Assembly (NCBI RefSeq): GCF_008369195.1
Contig: NZ_VOBC01000001.1
Coordinates: forward strand, 1,426,001-1,490,000
DNA: 64,000 bases
Direction of reading: 5' to 3'
From: Sporosarcina sp. ANT_H38
Lineage (GTDB): Bacteria; Bacillota; Bacilli; Bacillales_A; Planococcaceae
Under the pieces are notes generated by a model. It saw only the letters and a list, made by a program, of their open reading frames with translations, was not told the origin of the DNA and searched no databases. A program made the translations under genes and the position numbers. This document shows positions 45,596-57,040 of the stretch, piece by piece (position 1 is the stretch's first letter; each line of letters starts with the position of its first letter).

Positions 45596-45819
45596 TAATT
45601 TCTCTCCCTTATTACCATTCCTAAATAAACATCCGTGATTATTATTCTATAAAAAGTATGTTTTTCCTTGTTCTATTCAAAAGCAACACTGTTTACGAAA
45701 AGAGCCTTTTAAAATCCCTAAGTTTACAGTGCGCTCGATCTTTACCTACATCTTTTTCTGTTAAAATACAATTGGATCAATCATATAGTTTATGCTCCAT
45801 AAAGCTATACCTAGTAGCT

Positions 45820-46899
45820 CTAGCCAAACAGTCGCTCAACCGCCCCGGTCACCGTAAGACGTCCCTCAAGCAGCCCATTCTCAAGTTCCGCCACCTCTTC
45901 CTTCCTACCAGGTTCCGCAAAAAATGTATCCACAAGCCGATCATTAATCATGGAACGGAACCAATCTTTTGTCTGCGACTGCCTGCGCCCGCTCCAGAAT
46001 CCATCGCTACCCATTGTTTCTTTGAATGACAAAACAGTTGTCCAAACTTCTTCGAGTCCGGTATTTTTAATCGATGAAACAGGAAGTGCCGTTGATGTCC
46101 AGCCTGGTGATGCTGGTTGGAGAAAATGGAGCAGTTGGCGATATTCTCGTACAGTTTTCTTCGCCAGCCTCAAGTTATCACCATCAGCTTTGTGAACAAC
46201 AACTCCATCAGCCAGCTCCATGATTCCTTTTTTCATTCCTTGCAATTCATCCCCGGCACCAGTCAGCACGAGTAGCATGAAATAATCGACCATTCCGCGG
46301 ACAACTGTTTCACTTTGCCCAACACCAACAGTTTCAATTAAAATGACATCATAACCAGCAGCTTCGCAAAGCAGCATCGTCTCGCGCGATTTTTTGTGAA
46401 CGCCGCCTAGAGTTCCTGCCGACGGTGAAGGTCTAATGAATGCGTTTGGATGCCTGGCCAGTTCCTCCATCCGCGTTTTATCACCAAGAATACTGCCACC
46501 TGTAACAGTTGAGCTCGGATCTATAGCAAGTACTGCAACTTTGTGACCGGCGTTAGCTAGCATTAGCCCGAATGCTTCGATGAACGTGCTTTTTCCTGCA
46601 CCCGGGACACCCGTAATACCAATCCTGATGCTATTGCCCGTTTTAGGAAGCAGGTTGAGCAAAAGTTGTTGACCCGCTATTTTGTCTTGTAGAATAATAC
46701 TTTCAAGGAGCGTAATCCCTTTTGCTAGATGAAGTCGAGAACCATTTGATATCTTTTCTGACAACTCTTCAACAGAAATTTCGCGGACCTTTTTCACAAA
46801 ACGTTTCCGCGCCGTTGCTGCCATGCCATCATGTGAGGACGTAATCCCCCCCATCACATTCAACGCACTATCATCAGTTAAACGGTTGTTATCTTTCAA
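45820..46899 (-). CDS. meaB: methylmalonyl-CoA mutase-associated GTPase MeaB
   Basis: A G-protein chaperone that protects the mutase and gates cobalamin loading and removal. The 359-residue protein has a Walker A/G1 loop GVPGAGKST at residues 97-105, the [19 protein letters not shown] switch region, the [11 protein letters not shown]3 and a base-recognition HKADGDN in place of NKxD, as in the MeaB/ArgK family. The TTG start overlaps the mutB stop (TTGA), which implies translational coupling. It is the last gene of mutA-mutB-meaB. Confidence 0.94.
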   Translation of the reverse strand: MKDNNRLTDDSALNVMGGITSSHDGMAATARKRFVKKVREISVEELSEKISNGSRLHLAKGITLLESIILQDKIAGQQLLLNLLPKTGNSIRIGITGVPGAGKSTFIEAFGLMLANAGHKVAVLAIDPSSTVTGGSILGDKTRMEELARHPNAFIRPSPSAGTLGGVHKKSRETMLLCEAAGYDVILIETVGVGQSETVVRGMVDYFMLLVLTGAGDELQGMKKGIMELADGVVVHKADGDNLRLAKKTVREYRQLLHFLQPASPGWTSTALPVSSIKNTGLEEVWTTVLSFKETMGSDGFWSGRRQSQTKDWFRSMINDRLVDTFFAEPGRKEEVAELENGLLEGRLTVTGAVERLFG

Positions 46900-49055
46900 T
46901 CCGCCACTTCCTCGTAACCAAGCCTGCGATAGATTTCCTCAATGACTTTTTGTGCAGCAACTGGAATGACGGTTCCTGGACCAAAAATTGCTGCAGCCCC
47001 ATTTTCACGCAGGAATGCGTAATCCTGCGCTGGTATTACGCCTCCAACTACAATAAGAATATCTTCCCGGCCAATTTTTGCGAGTTCTTCCCGCAATGTT
47101 GGTACAAGTGTTTTATGCCCCGCCGCAAGTGAACTGACACCAATGACGTGGACGTCGTTTTCAGCAGCTTGCAAGGCCGTTTCTTCGGGCGTTTGGAATA
47201 ATGGTCCGATGTCAACATCAAAACCAAGATCCGCAAATGAGGACGCGATTACTTTCGCACCACGGTCATGACCGTCTTGCCCCATTTTCGCAATGAGGAT
47301 ACGCGGACGACGACCTTCATTTTCCAAAAAGTCTTCTGACATCATTTTCACTTCGTCGATTTCCTCTGCGTTCGAGAAATTCGAACTGTATACGCCACTT
47401 ACCGAACGAATCACTGCCTTATGTCGTCCTGATACAGTTTCAATTGCATCTGAAATTTCACCGATTGTTGCGCGTGAACGCGCTGCATTAACGGCACATG
47501 CAAGAAGATTACCCTCACCGCTACGTGCAATTTCTGTCAACTCTGCAAGAATTGTCCTTACTTCTGTTTCGTTTCGATCTGCTTTCATCTGATTGATTCT
47601 GTCGATTTGTTTCTGACGTACCAACGTATTGTCGATGTCTAAAATATCGATAGGATCTTCGGTATCTAGACGGTATTTATTCACGCCGATAATTGATTCT
47701 GCACGTGAGTCGATTTGAGCCTGACGTTTTGCTGCAGCTTCTTCTATTTTCATTTTCGGAAGGCCCGTTTCAATCGCTTTCGCCATACCGCCGAGTTCTT
47801 CGATTTCTCCGATTAACTCCCAAGCTTTGTCCATTAGCTCATCTGTCAGTTTTTCGACGTAGTACGAACCGCCCCATGGATCAATCACTTTTGTCATCAT
47901 TGTCTCTTCTTGCAAGAACAATTGCGTATTCCGCGCAATTCGGGCAGAAAAGTCTGTTGGTAATGCGATCGCTTCGTCAAGCGCATTCGTATGGAGCGAT
48001 TGTGTGTGGCCCATCGCTGCAGCGTTAGCTTCTATCAATGTTCGCGTTATATTGTTGAACGGATCTTGTTCCGTCAAACTCCATCCTGACGTTTGCGAAT
48101 GTGTACGAAGCGCAAGTGACTTCGGATTTTTCGGTTCAAACGTCTGCATCATTTGTGCCCACATTTTACGAGCAGCGCGCATTTTAGCTACTTCCATATA
48201 GTAATTCATGCCGACAGCCCAGAAGAACGAGAGTCTAGGTGCGAACGAATCGATGTCAATACCTGCCTTTAAACCTGTACGAACGTATTCAAGACCATCT
48301 GCAAGCGTATAGGCGAGTTCGATATCAGCCGTTGCACCCGCTTCCTGCATATGATAGCCAGAAATAGAGATTGAGTTAAATTTCGGCATCTTACTAGACG
48401 TGTATTCGAAAATATCCGCAATGATCTTCATTGACATTTCTGGAGGGAAAATATATGTATTTCGCACCATATATTCTTTCAAAATATCGTTTTGGATTGT
48501 GCCTGCTAGCTTGTCAGGTGACACACCTTGTTCCTCTGCCGCTACGATGTAAAACGCCAAAATTGGCAATACTGCACCATTCATCGTCATAGAAACTGAC
48601 ATTTGATCCAATGGAATGCCTTCAAATAGGATTTTCATATCTTCTACTGAATCGATTGCAACTCCGGCTTTTCCGACATCCCCCGTGACACGTGAATGAT
48701 CAGAGTCATACCCTCTGTGAGTTGCCAGGTCGAATGCAACAGATAATCCTTTTTGGCCCATTGCCAGATTCCGCCGATAAAATGCGTTACTTTCCTCGGC
48801 AGTTGAAAATCCGGCATATTGACGGACTGTCCACGGTCTGGAAACGAACATTGTCGGATAGGGGCCCCTTGTATTTGGTGCGATGCCAGGTAAATCAGTT
48901 AAATGGTCAAGATTCTCTGTGTCTTTACCCGAATAGAGTGTTTTAACGTCGATTCCTTCATTTGTTCTAAATAGCTTTCCTGACTGGCTTGCTGTTTCTA
49001 TTGCATTGCCAGCAAAATTCCGCAAGTCTACTTTGTTGAAATCAGGCTTGTTCAT
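46896..49055 (-). CDS. mutB: methylmalonyl-CoA mutase large (catalytic) subunit
   Basis: Rearranges (R)-methylmalonyl-CoA to succinyl-CoA with adenosylcobalamin. The 719-residue subunit has the TIM-barrel substrate domain ([40 protein letters not shown]) and the C-terminal B12-binding domain with lower-ligand motif DGHDRGAKV (Asp594, His596), followed by [11 protein letters not shown] and VVGGVIP. It starts 14 bases inside the end of mutA, behind AAAGGGG, and overlaps meaB by four bases. The three form one operon directly after bkdB. Confidence 0.96.
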   Translation of the reverse strand: MNKPDFNKVDLRNFAGNAIETASQSGKLFRTNEGIDVKTLYSGKDTENLDHLTDLPGIAPNTRGPYPTMFVSRPWTVRQYAGFSTAEESNAFYRRNLAMGQKGLSVAFDLATHRGYDSDHSRVTGDVGKAGVAIDSVEDMKILFEGIPLDQMSVSMTMNGAVLPILAFYIVAAEEQGVSPDKLAGTIQNDILKEYMVRNTYIFPPEMSMKIIADIFEYTSSKMPKFNSISISGYHMQEAGATADIELAYTLADGLEYVRTGLKAGIDIDSFAPRLSFFWAVGMNYYMEVAKMRAARKMWAQMMQTFEPKNPKSLALRTHSQTSGWSLTEQDPFNNITRTLIEANAAAMGHTQSLHTNALDEAIALPTDFSARIARNTQLFLQEETMMTKVIDPWGGSYYVEKLTDELMDKAWELIGEIEELGGMAKAIETGLPKMKIEEAAAKRQAQIDSRAESIIGVNKYRLDTEDPIDILDIDNTLVRQKQIDRINQMKADRNETEVRTILAELTEIARSGEGNLLACAVNAARSRATIGEISDAIETVSGRHKAVIRSVSGVYSSNFSNAEEIDEVKMMSEDFLENEGRRPRILIAKMGQDGHDRGAKVIASSFADLGFDVDIGPLFQTPEETALQAAENDVHVIGVSSLAAGHKTLVPTLREELAKIGREDILIVVGGVIPAQDYAFLRENGAAAIFGPGTVIPVAAQKVIEEIYRRLGYEEVAD

Positions 49056-50724
49056 GAGTCACGGCCCCTTTCAATTTATCGTTGATAGCTATCAGTTTCT
49101 CCACTTTATCTTGACCCGCGAAAATGAAGCCATTTAAGCCGGCATTTAGCCATTTATTAGAAAGTGCAGTATCGTACTTACCTGCTACATCCAGGATTAG
49201 ATGTTGTGCTCGCTCGGCTAACAATTGTTCCATTACAGTTTCAGTGAGGGAAGATGTTGCACAGACGATCGCATAGTCTGGGTTTTCATCCGCCAGCCAT
49301 TTAAGGGCTTGTTGTGCATTATCGAATGCCGGACTCCACTCCGCACGCATACCGCCTGTCGCTAAAAAGCCGTTAACAAAATCGGCACGCGGTTTAAAAT
49401 CTTTCAATTCACCGAACGTCAATAATGCAATACTTGTTGCACGATCTTTTTGTAGTTCAGCTAATTTTTCGAAAGGTTTCGCAAGACGTCCGTCAAATTG
49501 AATACCGTCCCAATCCCTAAAGTTCGTATCCGTCAATTCAGCATAGACATTTGTACCAATCAACGACTGTTTCCCCTTCGAAACGTCGCTCTTGCGTTGG
49601 TCAAGTAATGATTCGAGTCGACCACTGGTACTGAATACATCGTAGCCACCTAAAGACTCGATTTCCAAAAAGAGTGCCCATGCTTTATCAACAAGTTCAG
49701 AAGTTAACGTTTCAATGAAATAAGAACCGCCTGCAGGATCGATTACTTTATCAGTATGGGTTTCTTCTTTTATTACGAGTTGAATATTACGGGCCATACG
49801 TATAGAACTGTTTGTCGGTCCAGTAATGATATTGTGCGGGTGAACAGTGATTACGTCGGCGCCGCCAAGAACTGCAGCAAATGTTTCATTTCCGGCCCGC
49901 AATACATTGACATATGGATCTAGTTTGGAGTAAGAACGCAACGAAGTCGTTGCAATGATTGGAACATAAGGTGTTGCCGTTACTCCATAAGCGGAAGTGA
50001 ATGCTTGCCAAAGAATACGAAACGCTCGGAATTTTGAGATTTCCATAAAGAAATGGGTATCTACAGCAAAACGAACGAAAAAGTCATCGGCTAAATCGCT
50101 AAAGTTGTCCTCTTTTGAAGCTAGATTTGCTGCAAATGCCAGTACTAATGCAAGTTCAGTTACCGCATCCGCACCTTTGTGATGTGCATCCCACATATCT
50201 GCGCTAGTTGCCCGGACGAATGTATACCCTTCAGGAATGGTCCAATCCATAACAGCAATCGCACCACTTACAGTAGATCGCTCCGTTTCTGGGACTAGGG
50301 AGAATATCTTCAAGAATGAATCATTCTTTTGTGTATTTGTGATAAATATTGGATACCTCGTCATTAGTCGTGCTACTTCAGTGAGTGATGATTCTTCCCA
50401 CCGAAATTGTTTTGTGCCGTCATAAACAATGGCTTCATTACCACGCTCAATTGAACTCTTCAATTCAGCTACAAATTTCTCTGCGCTCTCAGCATATGGC
50501 TGCTGTGCAACGATCCAGCCCGCCTCTTTTTTTGCTACACGGATTGTCTGTGCACGTTTAACAAGACTTTCCTGCGTATAGAGTGGCTGCAAGTCAATTC
50601 CTTCAATCGTTTTCGTGATAAGCGAATCGAAAGGTTTTCCTTTCAATGACAGCACCGCGGCTTCTTTCCATTGTTCAAATCCAGCTATATCGAATGTTGT
50701 TATTTTCATGTTATGTATAGTCAT
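49042..50724 (-). CDS. mutA: methylmalonyl-CoA mutase small subunit
   Basis: The non-catalytic partner of MutB in the heterodimer. It is homologous over the barrel ([39 protein letters not shown]), but the C-terminal domain lacks the DxHxxG cobalamin motif, as expected for this subunit. The protein has about 560 residues. The start is uncertain: ATG at 50724 (MTIHNMK) or 50709 look most family-like but lie far from the GGAGG at about 50742; the upstream ATG at 50760 is also in frame. It overlaps mutB by 14 bases. Confidence 0.93.
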   Translation of the reverse strand: MTIHNMKITTFDIAGFEQWKEAAVLSLKGKPFDSLITKTIEGIDLQPLYTQESLVKRAQTIRVAKKEAGWIVAQQPYAESAEKFVAELKSSIERGNEAIVYDGTKQFRWEESSLTEVARLMTRYPIFITNTQKNDSFLKIFSLVPETERSTVSGAIAVMDWTIPEGYTFVRATSADMWDAHHKGADAVTELALVLAFAANLASKEDNFSDLADDFFVRFAVDTHFFMEISKFRAFRILWQAFTSAYGVTATPYVPIIATTSLRSYSKLDPYVNVLRAGNETFAAVLGGADVITVHPHNIITGPTNSSIRMARNIQLVIKEETHTDKVIDPAGGSYFIETLTSELVDKAWALFLEIESLGGYDVFSTSGRLESLLDQRKSDVSKGKQSLIGTNVYAELTDTNFRDWDGIQFDGRLAKPFEKLAELQKDRATSIALLTFGELKDFKPRADFVNGFLATGGMRAEWSPAFDNAQQALKWLADENPDYAIVCATSSLTETVMEQLLAERAQHLILDVAGKYDTALSNKWLNAGLNGFIFAGQDKVEKLIAINDKLKGAVTHEQA

Positions 50725-50830
50725 ATTATGCGCTTGCGCTTCCCTCCTCATAATAATCAATCTATTACTAGTTTACCTGACCTCACTAATTTTGGAAAGT
50801 TGAGAAAAGTGAAAAAGGCACTTTATTCAC

Positions 50831-50895
50831 GACAAGTAAGAGGAATGTAGCTCAATCCTCTCCCCACTTCGCGTGAACCAAGGGATTAGAGCCTA
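50831..50895 (-). repeat. degenerate hairpin repeat between mutA and bkdB
   Basis: On the minus strand, GGGGAGAGGATTGAGCTAC and ATTCCTCT form a hairpin like the core of the MITE-like element at 39568. It lies in the 258-base gap between bkdB and mutA. The match is weaker than between the two main copies. Confidence 0.45.
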
Positions 50896-50937
50896 GACAC
50901 TGTTCCATGTCAAAAAAAATAATTCTTATCTTTCAAA

Positions 50938-50974
50938 ATAAACCCCAGTGCCGCATTAACGGTCTGGGGTTTAT
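50938..50974 (-). terminator. terminator after bkdB
   Basis: An 11-bp stem ATAAACCCCAG / CTGGGGTTTAT begins nine bases past the bkdB stop on the minus strand, followed by a T-rich stretch. It separates the bkd operon from mutA. Confidence 0.85.
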
Positions 50975-50982
50975 AGTTACAC

Positions 50983-52299
50983 TTAGTAAACAGATGTATT
51001 TTCCGAAGTTACATTTTCAAGAATTGCTTTCACGCGTGCAAGGAATTGACCACAAACGAGACCGTCAAGAACACGGTGATCGAGTGAGAGACATAAGTTC
51101 ACCATATCACGCACACCAATCATACCGCCAGCCATTACAACAGGACGTTTTACGATTGATTCAACTTGCAGTATTGCCGCTTGAGGATGGTTAATAATGC
51201 CCATAGACTGCACCGAGCCGAATGAACCAGTATTATTCACTGTGAATGTACCACCTTGCATTTCAGACGACTTCAGTTTGCCTGAACGTACTTTTCCTGC
51301 AAGCTCTTGAATATCACGACCAATGCCCTTGATTGTTTTTTCATCCGCATTGTTAATGACCGGAACATAAAGAGCATCTTCCGAGGCGACTGCGATGGAA
51401 ATATTGATATCTTTTTTCTGAATGATTTTGTCTCCGGCCCACATTGAGTTCATCATCGGGAATTCTTTCAATGCTTGAGACACTGCTTTCACGAAGAATG
51501 CGAAGTATGTCAGGTTGAAGCCTTCCTTCTTCTTGAAGTCGTTTTTCAATGAATCACGGTATTGAACAAGACTTGTGACATCGACTTCAATCATCATCCA
51601 TGCGTGCGGCGCTTCGTGTTTCGAACGTAACATATTGCTCGCGATTGCACGACGAACACCTGTAATAGGAATTTCGATATCGCCTACCGCAACCGGAACA
51701 TTGACTGGCACAGATGGTTTTTCTGCAGATGTCGGCTCTGTGGCCGGTGCAGGTGCTGCCGTTTCCTCAACAGGCGCTGCAGAAGCTACAGGTGCTGTTG
51801 GGATAGTACCGCTCTCGATAATTGCAAGCAAGTCTTTACGCGTGATGCGTCCTTCTTTGCCTGAACCTTCCACTAGTGACAAATCAATGCCGTTATCCTG
51901 TGAAAGACGAAGTACCGCAGGAGAATAACGTCCAGCTGCCGCTCCTTTTTCACGATTCAAAGATGAAGCCGTTTTTGGGGTATCTACTGAAGGCATTTCC
52001 TTTGCAGCTTGTTCTTTTGCAGGCGCCGCTTCTACAGCAACTTCCGCAGTTCCGCCACCTTCAGTTTCAATCGTACAAACAAGTGCTCCAACTGCAAGCG
52101 TCTCTCCTTCTTGTGCTATCAATTCCTTAATGACACCTGTAAATGAAGAGGGAACTTCAGCTGTTACTTTGTCTGTATTCACTTCTGCAAGTGAATCATA
52201 TTTGTTAACAGTATCGCCTGGTTTAACAAGCCATTTCTCGATTGTGCCTTCTGTCACACTTTCACCGAGTTGTGGCATTAATATTTTTTCAATAGCCAT
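50983..52299 (-). CDS. bkdB: branched-chain 2-oxoacid dehydrogenase E2 (lipoamide acyltransferase)
   Basis: The core of the branched-chain 2-oxoacid dehydrogenase complex, moving acyl groups from E1 to CoA. The 438-residue protein has an N-terminal lipoyl domain with Lys44 in EVNTDKVTAEVP, an Ala/Pro-rich linker, the E3/E1-binding domain (RYSPAVLRLSQDNGIDLSLV), a second linker and the catalytic domain ending DHRVLDGLVCGQFLAR. The ATG follows AAGGAGGTCAATTTA. It is the last gene of ptb-bcd-buk-lpdV-bkdAA-bkdAB-bkdB. Confidence 0.96.
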   Translation of the reverse strand: MAIEKILMPQLGESVTEGTIEKWLVKPGDTVNKYDSLAEVNTDKVTAEVPSSFTGVIKELIAQEGETLAVGALVCTIETEGGGTAEVAVEAAPAKEQAAKEMPSVDTPKTASSLNREKGAAAGRYSPAVLRLSQDNGIDLSLVEGSGKEGRITRKDLLAIIESGTIPTAPVASAAPVEETAAPAPATEPTSAEKPSVPVNVPVAVGDIEIPITGVRRAIASNMLRSKHEAPHAWMMIEVDVTSLVQYRDSLKNDFKKKEGFNLTYFAFFVKAVSQALKEFPMMNSMWAGDKIIQKKDINISIAVASEDALYVPVINNADEKTIKGIGRDIQELAGKVRSGKLKSSEMQGGTFTVNNTGSFGSVQSMGIINHPQAAILQVESIVKRPVVMAGGMIGVRDMVNLCLSLDHRVLDGLVCGQFLARVKAILENVTSENTSVY

Positions 52300-52319
52300 T
52301 AAATTGACCTCCTTCCCGG

Positions 52320-53303
52320 TTAAAATTCAGCAAGTTCACGTGCTGCCTTCTCTACTTTGTCTGGATTCACCATGAAGAATTTCTCCATTGTCGGTGCATA
52401 TGGCATTGCCGGAATATCTGGCCCAGCAAGACGTTTAATTGGCGCATCAAGTTCAAACAGGCAATTTTCAGCAATAATTGCCGCAACTTCCCCCATAATA
52501 CTTCCTTCTTTGTTATCTTCAGTAACTAATAGGACTTTCCCTGTTTTTGAAGCCGCTTCAATGATGGCTTCTTGGTCGAGCGGATAAACTGTACGAAGAT
52601 CAAGGATATGTGTTGAAATACCATCTTCCGCAAGACGTTCAGCTGCTTGTAATGCAAAATGAACACATAGTCCGTATGTGATGATTGTGATGTCATCACC
52701 TTCACGCTTAACATCTGCTTTGCCGATTGGCAACACATAATCGTCTAATGGTACCTCACCTTTGATCAAACGATAAGCGCGTTTATGTTCAAAGAACAAT
52801 ACCGGATCTTCATCACGAATTGCTGCTTTGAGAAGCCCTTTTGCATCATATGGCGTTGATGGGATGACGATTTTCAAACCAGGAGTGCTTGCAAACATCG
52901 ACTCGACAGACTGTGAGTGATACAAAGCACCGTGGATACCGCCTCCAAATGGTGCACGAATAACAATTGGGCAAGACCAGTCGTTATTCGAACGATAACG
53001 AATTTTTGCTGCTTCTGAAACAATTTGGTTCACAGCCGGCATGATGAAATCAGCAAATTGCATTTCAGCAATAGGACGTAAGCCGTACATTGCTGCACCG
53101 ATTCCGACACCTGCAATTGCAGATTCCGCAAGTGGTGTATCAAGTGCACGGTATTCTCCGAATTGATCGTAAAGACCTGCCGTTGCTTTAAAGACACCGC
53201 CTTTTCGTCCAACATCTTCACCAAGAACGAAAACGCGGTCGTCCCGTTCCATTTCTTCTTTCATTGCAAGTGTGATTGCATCGATATAAGACATAACAGC
53301 CAT
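52320..53303 (-). CDS. bkdAB: branched-chain 2-oxoacid dehydrogenase E1 beta
   Basis: The beta subunit of the thiamine-diphosphate E1 that decarboxylates the keto acids of Val, Leu and Ile. The 327-residue transketolase-like protein has VFVLGEDVGRKGGVFKATAG, LAESAIAGVGIGAAMYGLRP and the PFGGGIHGALYHSQSVE segment typical of the branched-chain type. Its ATG overlaps the bkdAA stop (TAATG). It ends 20 bases before bkdB. Confidence 0.96.
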   Translation of the reverse strand: MAVMSYIDAITLAMKEEMERDDRVFVLGEDVGRKGGVFKATAGLYDQFGEYRALDTPLAESAIAGVGIGAAMYGLRPIAEMQFADFIMPAVNQIVSEAAKIRYRSNNDWSCPIVIRAPFGGGIHGALYHSQSVESMFASTPGLKIVIPSTPYDAKGLLKAAIRDEDPVLFFEHKRAYRLIKGEVPLDDYVLPIGKADVKREGDDITIITYGLCVHFALQAAERLAEDGISTHILDLRTVYPLDQEAIIEAASKTGKVLLVTEDNKEGSIMGEVAAIIAENCLFELDAPIKRLAGPDIPAMPYAPTMEKFFMVNPDKVEKAARELAEF

Positions 53304-54310
53304 TATACGTTCCCCCCATCTTCAGCATACACATGGAGCAGCGCAGATTCAGGTTCAGCGTACGCAGCGTTTTCCGCATAATCGGTCGCTTCGTTCACTT
53401 CTTTCATAATGCGTTCTTCCATTTCTTTTTCAAGTTCTTCCGTTAGTATGCCGACTTCTTTCAAATAAGCTGCAAACATAGGGATTGGATCCAATTCCTT
53501 CTCATTTGCAAGTTCTTCAGCATCACGGTATTGACGTTGGTCATCGTCGGAAGAGTGAGCTGTTAAGCGGTAACAGATGGTCTCAACAAGGCTTGGCCCT
53601 TCTCCACGACGGGCACGATCTGCCGCTTCTTTGACAACTTTGTAAACTTCAAGTGGATCAGTGCCATCAACGGTAACACCAGGCATTCCGTAACCTATTG
53701 CACGATCCGAAACATTGACACATCCAAGTTGCTTTTCAACTGGAACTGAAATTGCATATTTATTATTTTCAACCATGATAACTGTCGGTAGTTTATGGAC
53801 ACCAGCAAAGTTCATGCCTTCGTGGAAATCTCCTTGGTTGGATGAACCTTCACCAAGTGTAACGAAAGTAATGAAATCTTCCTTCTTCATCTTCGCCGCA
53901 AGAGCTACACCAACCGCATGCGGTAATTGTGTTGTAACAGGTGATGATCCTGTTAAAATGCGGTTTTTGCGTTGACCGAAGTGACCAGGCATTTGACGCC
54001 CACCCGAGTTAGGATCTTCTGCTTTTGCAAATGCAGAAAGCATCAAATCTTTCGGAGTCATTCCGAAATGTAGAACTACGCCCATATCGCGGTAGTATGG
54101 TGCAATCCAGTCTATTTCTTTATTAAGAGCGAAAGCTGCTCCAACTTGCGCTGCTTCTTGCCCCTGGCATGAAATAACGAATGGAATCTTCCCGGCACGG
54201 TTAAGGAGCCACATACGCTCATCAATACGGCGGGCCATAAGCATCGTTTCGAAAATTTGTAGTACATCCTCACTTGTTAAACCAAGTTCTTCATGACGTG
54301 TTTTTGCCAT
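53303..54310 (-). CDS. bkdAA: branched-chain 2-oxoacid dehydrogenase E1 alpha
   Basis: The alpha subunit of E1, carrying the pyrophosphate side of the thiamine diphosphate site: GEGSSNQGDFHEGMNFAGVH, with ENNKYAISVPVEKQ after it. The HSSDDDQRQYRD loop is the branched-chain-type phosphorylation-loop equivalent. It has 335 residues. The ATG follows GGAGGGGGATTTTAGAA. One-base stop/start overlap with bkdAB. A repeat-containing 146-base gap separates it from lpdV. Confidence 0.96.
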   Translation of the reverse strand: MAKTRHEELGLTSEDVLQIFETMLMARRIDERMWLLNRAGKIPFVISCQGQEAAQVGAAFALNKEIDWIAPYYRDMGVVLHFGMTPKDLMLSAFAKAEDPNSGGRQMPGHFGQRKNRILTGSSPVTTQLPHAVGVALAAKMKKEDFITFVTLGEGSSNQGDFHEGMNFAGVHKLPTVIMVENNKYAISVPVEKQLGCVNVSDRAIGYGMPGVTVDGTDPLEVYKVVKEAADRARRGEGPSLVETICYRLTAHSSDDDQRQYRDAEELANEKELDPIPMFAAYLKEVGILTEELEKEMEERIMKEVNEATDYAENAAYAEPESALLHVYAEDGGNV

Positions 54311-54367
54311 TTCTAAAATCCCCCTCCTATGGTTCGTTGCCTAATATTGCGACTTCATGTCGCTATA

Positions 54368-54432
54368 AAGAGGGATGAAGTCCAATCCCTCTCCACTGCA
54401 GGACCTGTATCGTGCAGGCCCTGGCAGCTTTC
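54368..54432 (-). repeat. degenerate hairpin repeat between lpdV and bkdAA
   Basis: On the minus strand, GGCCTGCACGATACAGGTCC is followed by the hairpin GAGAGGGATTGGACTTCATC-CCTC, like the centre of the element at 39568 (CTTACAGGATGTAGGTC, GGGATTGCACTCCATCCC). It lies inside the bkd operon and might influence readthrough. Confidence 0.65.
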
Positions 54433-54456
54433 TTCATTTAGACTCCTGAAACCTAT

Positions 54457-55884
54457 TTACATATGGATAGCCTTTCCGTCTACGGCTAAAGCTGCTTCGC
54501 CCATTACTTCAGATAGAGATGGATGCGGATGAATCGTGCTTGCCACTTCCCACGGCGTCGCATCGAGAACCATCGCAAGTCCTGCTTCTGATATTAAATC
54601 AGTAACATGTGCACCAATCATATGAACACCTAGGATGTCATCTGTCTTTTTATCAGCAATGATTTTTACAAAGCCGTCCGAATTGCCGTTGACAAGCGCT
54701 TTTCCGATTGCCATGAACGGGAACTTGCCGACCTTGATATCGAATCCTTGTTCTTTCGCTTGTTTCTCCGTTATGCCAACGCTTGATGCTTCGGGGCTTG
54801 AGTAAATACAACGTGAAATTTTTGTATAGTCGATCGCTTCATTTTTCAGACCCGCAATATGTTCGACAGCCGCAATCCCTTCATGAGAAGCTACATGAGC
54901 AAGTTGCAATCCGCCAATAACGTCACCAATTGCATAAATATGATGTTCTTTCGTCTGGAATGTTGGTCTTGTTTTAATAAAGCCATTTACAACTTCAATT
55001 TCAGTGTTGTCAAGGCCGATCCCTTCGATATTTGCCTGACGGCCGACAGAGACAAGCATTTTTTCAGCTGTGAATGCCATTGTTTCACCGTTCATTTCAG
55101 CAGAAATTGTGACAGATCCTTCTTTTTTAACTAAGGTTTCTGGGAGTACTTTCGCACTTGTCGCAAAAGTGATTCCTTTTTTCGTCAATAGCTTTTTCAT
55201 TTCTTTCGAGATGTCATCGTCTTCAGTTGGAATGATTCGGTCAGCATATTCAAGAACCGTAACTTCGACGCCAAAATCATTGAGCATAGATGCCCATTCA
55301 ATTCCGATAACTCCGCCACCGACGATAATAATCGACTTAGGGAGTGCTTCCATAGAAAGTGCCCCATCTGAAGACATGATTTGATTTTCATCGATTTCAA
55401 GACCAGGTAATGTACGTGGTCTTGATCCAGTTGCGATAATCAGATTTTTCAGGATAAGCATTTCATTTTCGTCACCGTTGTTCATTTCCACTGAAATAGT
55501 GCCCGGCATTGGTGAGAAGATTGACGGCCCAAGCATTCTGCCAAGTCCATCAAATACGTCAATTTTCCCTTTTTTCATCAATGCAGTCACGCCAGCATGT
55601 AACTGTTTAACGATACCATCTTTTCGTGCTTGTACACGGCTGAAATCTAATGATACGTCTTTTATATTAACACCAAAATCTGCTGCCTGATTTTTTGCTG
55701 TATCGAATACTTCAGCACTTTTTAATAATGCTTTACTTGGAATACATCCTTTGTGCAGGCATGTACCGCCAAGTTTGCCTTTTTCAACAAGTGCTGTTTT
55801 CAGTCCCAATTGAGCAGCGCGAATCGCAGCGACATAGCCGCCTGTTCCGCCTCCTAAAATAACTACATCATACTCCCTTGCCAT
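54457..55884 (-). CDS. lpdV: dihydrolipoamide dehydrogenase (E3) of the bkd complex
   Basis: Reoxidises dihydrolipoamide with FAD and NAD. The 475-residue protein has the FAD loop GGGTGGYVAA (residues 11-20), the redox disulfide Cys42-Cys47 in GGTCLHKGCIPSK, the NAD loop VGGGVIGIEWASM and the C-terminal catalytic His-Glu segment TIHPHPSLSE. It starts in the bkd operon after buk (gap 28 bases), matching the B. subtilis order. Confidence 0.96.
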   Translation of the reverse strand: MAREYDVVILGGGTGGYVAAIRAAQLGLKTALVEKGKLGGTCLHKGCIPSKALLKSAEVFDTAKNQAADFGVNIKDVSLDFSRVQARKDGIVKQLHAGVTALMKKGKIDVFDGLGRMLGPSIFSPMPGTISVEMNNGDENEMLILKNLIIATGSRPRTLPGLEIDENQIMSSDGALSMEALPKSIIIVGGGVIGIEWASMLNDFGVEVTVLEYADRIIPTEDDDISKEMKKLLTKKGITFATSAKVLPETLVKKEGSVTISAEMNGETMAFTAEKMLVSVGRQANIEGIGLDNTEIEVVNGFIKTRPTFQTKEHHIYAIGDVIGGLQLAHVASHEGIAAVEHIAGLKNEAIDYTKISRCIYSSPEASSVGITEKQAKEQGFDIKVGKFPFMAIGKALVNGNSDGFVKIIADKKTDDILGVHMIGAHVTDLISEAGLAMVLDATPWEVASTIHPHPSLSEVMGEAALAVDGKAIHM

Positions 55885-55912
55885 TATAGATGACCTCCCT
55901 CACAACGACCCG

Positions 55913-56995
55913 TCAAGACGGGTAGATTTTAGCTATTTCTTCACCAGTTAAAACGCGGAGTACGCCTTCTACAAGTGCTTGTAGTTCGTCTTCTCCAGCA
56001 TAAACGACAACATCCGAAATCCAGTCGATTTTGGATGTAATCTCTTTCACGAAGCTTTTACCATATGCGAGTCCACCCGTAAGGATGATTGCATCAACTT
56101 GGCCGTGAAGGACGGCAGCCGCACTTCCAATTTCTTTTGCAACTTGATAGGCCATCGCTTCGTAAACTAGTTTTGCTTTTTCATCGCCATCTTCTATTCG
56201 TTTTTCAACTCGAACGGCGTCGTTCGTCCCGAGATAACCGACGAGACCGCCTTGACCAACAAGTTTCTTCATCACTTCATGACGGAAGTATTTTCCAGAA
56301 TAACATAGATCGATGAGATCACCCGCCGGGACTGTCCCTGCACGTTCCGGACTAAATGGGCCGTCACCGTGAAGTCCATTATTCACATCGATTACTTTTC
56401 CGAACTCATGTACGCCGACTGTTATTCCCCCGCCCATATGGGTAACAATTAACCGGAGAGTGTCGTATTTTTTTCCGACTTGTTTTGCGTAGCGTCTTGC
56501 AACCGCTTTTTGGTTCAGGGCATGGAATATCGATTTTCGCTCAATTGCCGAAAATCCAGAAATTCGTGCGATTGGTGCAAGTTCATCGACAACGACGGGA
56601 TCGACAATGAAAGCGGGAAGGTTTAGGCTGGATGCGATTTCATGCGCAATTATGCCCCCGAGATTAGATGCATGTTGACCTGAATAACCTGTTTTTAAAT
56701 CTTTAATCATAGCTTCGTTAACAGAATAAGTACCACCTTCGATCGGGCGCAGAAGACCGCCCCGACCACAAATGGCAGATAATGTAGAAATATTGATGCT
56801 TTCTTTTTCAAGCGATTCAAGGATTGCCTCTTTACGAAACCTGAATTGATCGATGATTGAAGGATACTGTGCAATTTCTTCTGAACTATGCCTTAACGTA
56901 GATTCCATCAGTTGACTTTCGCCTTCAAAGACACCTATTTTTGTTGATGTAGATCCTGGATTAATTACTAGGATCCTATGGTGATTCTCATGCAC
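55913..56995 (-). CDS. buk: butyrate / branched-chain fatty acid kinase
   Basis: Converts an acyl phosphate (butyryl-, isobutyryl- or isovaleryl-phosphate) and ADP to the acid and ATP, working with Ptb. The 360-residue acetokinase-family protein has [37 protein letters not shown] and the [14 protein letters not shown] phosphate loop. I choose the GTG at 56995, seven bases after GGAGG, not the ATG at 57013 that overlaps that site. It lies between bcd and lpdV. Confidence 0.94.
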   Translation of the reverse strand: MHENHHRILVINPGSTSTKIGVFEGESQLMESTLRHSSEEIAQYPSIIDQFRFRKEAILESLEKESINISTLSAICGRGGLLRPIEGGTYSVNEAMIKDLKTGYSGQHASNLGGIIAHEIASSLNLPAFIVDPVVVDELAPIARISGFSAIERKSIFHALNQKAVARRYAKQVGKKYDTLRLIVTHMGGGITVGVHEFGKVIDVNNGLHGDGPFSPERAGTVPAGDLIDLCYSGKYFRHEVMKKLVGQGGLVGYLGTNDAVRVEKRIEDGDEKAKLVYEAMAYQVAKEIGSAAAVLHGQVDAIILTGGLAYGKSFVKEITSKIDWISDVVVYAGEDELQALVEGVLRVLTGEEIAKIYPS

Positions 56996-57040
56996 TATAG
57001 GTCCTCCTTCCATAACAATGCAACTTCTGCTTTTCTTTAT

